This document shows, one piece after another, positions 4,756 through 5,112 of a stretch of 5,112 nucleotides of DNA. Numbering within the stretch: the stretch's first letter is position 1; the number at the start of each line of letters is the position of its first letter. The DNA lies in NCBI GenBank assembly GCA_003663565.1, contig QMTT01000089.1:1-5112 (forward strand), read 5' to 3'. The notes under the pieces were generated by a model. That model was not told the DNA's origin. It saw only the letters and a program-made list of their open reading frames with translations, and searched no databases. The stretch is from Thermoplasmata archaeon (lineage in GTDB: Archaea > Thermoplasmatota > B47-G6 > B47-G6B > 47-G6). The position numbers and the translations under genes are program-made.

Positions 4756-5112
4756 TTAGCCGCAACTTTTGCAGAGTTCGTAAATCTCGTTGCGGCTGAC
4801 CTTCCAGCCTCCAGCGTGGGCCTTCATTGGCTGGCTTTCGGGAGTATGCGAGCCCCACATCCTCAGGGCTTTCAAGCGGATATTCCAACTTCCAATTACG
4901 TCCCTATCCGCGCTAAACCCACAATTCTTGCATTTTAAGACCCTGTGCCCATTCGGGCTTAGTCTTACCCCACATATCGGGCACAGGGAGGATGTTTGAG
5001 CGAGATCAACGAAAACAACCCTAATACCCTTTAGCTTGGCCTTGTACTCAATTATTGCTTGGAGTCTCCTGAAACTCCAGCGATGGAGTCTTCCATTCAC
5101 CTCCCTCGAATA
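4756..5112 (-). CDS. tnpB: TnpB (IS200/IS605 OrfB) RNA-guided nuclease, C-terminal part; 5' end outside window
   Basis: TnpB is an RNA-guided DNA nuclease of IS200/IS605-type transposons and the ancestor of Cas12. The visible 118 codons read YSREVNGRLHRW and continue without a stop to the TAA at 4758-4756. Numbering from the GTG at 5100, there is the conserved RLHRWSFRRLQAIIEYKAKLKG (4-25), then VDLAQTSSLCPICG (31-44) opening the zinc ribbon. Its cysteines are C40, C43, C57 and C60. The RuvC-III segment DRDVIGSWNI (65-74) includes the expected catalytic aspartate, though the usual NAA is replaced by IGS. Upstream codons stay open to the window edge, so the GTG at 5100 is internal and not the start. 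A full TnpB is about 370-450 residues; RuvC-I and RuvC-II must lie outside. No frameshift or stop is seen in the visible part. Whether a TnpA partner exists cannot be told. Confidence 0.9.
   Translation of the reverse strand, partial: YSREVNGRLHRWSFRRLQAIIEYKAKLKGIRVVFVDLAQTSSLCPICGVRLSPNGHRVLKCKNCGFSADRDVIGSWNIRLKALRMWGSHTPESQPMKAHAGGWKVSRNEIYELCKSCG
4756..5112 (-). mobile_element. 3' part of an IS200/IS605-family element (right end not resolved)
   Basis: The tnpB fragment shows that an IS605-type element, or a domesticated tnpB, crosses the right window edge. The right end should lie downstream of 4756, possibly between 4560 and 4756, where hairpins and repeats cluster. Only the part supported by coding sequence is given here. 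Such elements lack terminal inverted repeats and target duplications, so the edge cannot be read from one copy. Confidence 0.6.
4758..4797 (-). repeat. 9-bp perfect inverted repeat at the tnpB stop codon
   Basis: AGCCGCAAC (4758-4766) and GTTGCGGCT (4789-4797) on the plus strand are exact reverse complements around a 22-nt loop. One arm includes a base of the TAA stop codon; the other lies in the last codons of tnpB. A 9-bp GC-rich stem in AT-rich DNA is unlikely to be chance. It would form in the tnpB mRNA and in any reRNA. Confidence 0.6.

Larger units (their letters stand above)
4646..4800 (-). ncRNA. Candidate TnpB guide RNA (reRNA/omegaRNA) region, boundaries unknown
   Basis: In IS200/IS605 elements the guide RNA of TnpB overlaps the 3' end of tnpB and runs to the element's right end, with the guide taken from flanking DNA. 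This interval contains two hairpins, 4758-4797 over the stop codon and 4716-4741 just after it, before the terminator. Structure and position fit such an RNA. I do not recognise a conserved right-end sequence, so both ends and the guide segment are undetermined. Confidence 0.3.

Noticed and set aside
4577..4888. 103-codon minus-strand open frame starting inside tnpB and running through the intergenic hairpins
   Set aside because: Its first half overlaps the conserved tnpB zinc-ribbon/RuvC-III coding region in another frame, it passes through the likely terminator, and its translation shows no recognisable domain.
5098..5100. GTG preceded by GAGGGAG as a start of a short stand-alone zinc-ribbon protein
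   Set aside because: The frame stays open upstream to the window edge with residues that fit TnpB, so this is most simply an internal codon, although an internal start cannot be fully excluded.

Overview
The window looks like a piece of an archaeal, probably thermophilic, chromosome. All real genes lie on the minus strand, so they read from right to left here. The archaeal call rests on four things: the archaeal-type (RIB7/ArfC) riboflavin reductase, the short form of PRPP synthetase, a textbook archaeal dual-guide C/D box sRNA between genes, and strong GGAGGTG/GGTGA Shine-Dalgarno sites with a TTG start. The sequence is AT-rich by eye. I cannot place the lineage below archaea; a thermophilic Thermoproteota/Korarchaeota-like genome is a guess.

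Right edge (4756-5112): the 3' part of an IS200/IS605-family tnpB gene with an intact zinc ribbon and RuvC-III region; its 5' part is outside the window. Around and after its stop codon are several hairpins, ending in a hairpin plus T-tract terminator (4626-4676). This is where the element's right end and a TnpB guide RNA (reRNA/omegaRNA) would be expected, but I cannot fix the boundary.

Intergenic region (4370-4755, 386 bases): no protein gene is supported. It holds the tnpB 3' hairpins and terminator, an operator-like inverted/direct repeat (4577-4605), a complete C/D box sRNA with all four boxes (4431-4489) and its possible TATA element, then a TATA-like element, a small dyad and an RBS hairpin in front of the next gene.

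Operon (4369 down to 1): HAD phosphatase, M19 metal dipeptidase, ArfC/RIB7-type reductase, hisS and prs. Junctions are tight: 17-nt overlap, 20-nt gap, 4-nt overlap, 23-nt overlap. This suggests one transcript with coupled translation. Prs makes PRPP, used for nucleotides and histidine. HisS charges tRNA-His. ArfC performs the NAD(P)H-dependent step of riboflavin/F420 precursor synthesis. A HAD phosphatase in the same operon is a possible candidate for the ill-defined archaeal dephosphorylation step of that pathway. The prs gene runs off the left edge.

The most interesting item is the C/D box sRNA at 4431-4489, a non-coding gene that protein-only annotation would miss. The tnpB 3' region with its candidate guide RNA comes second.
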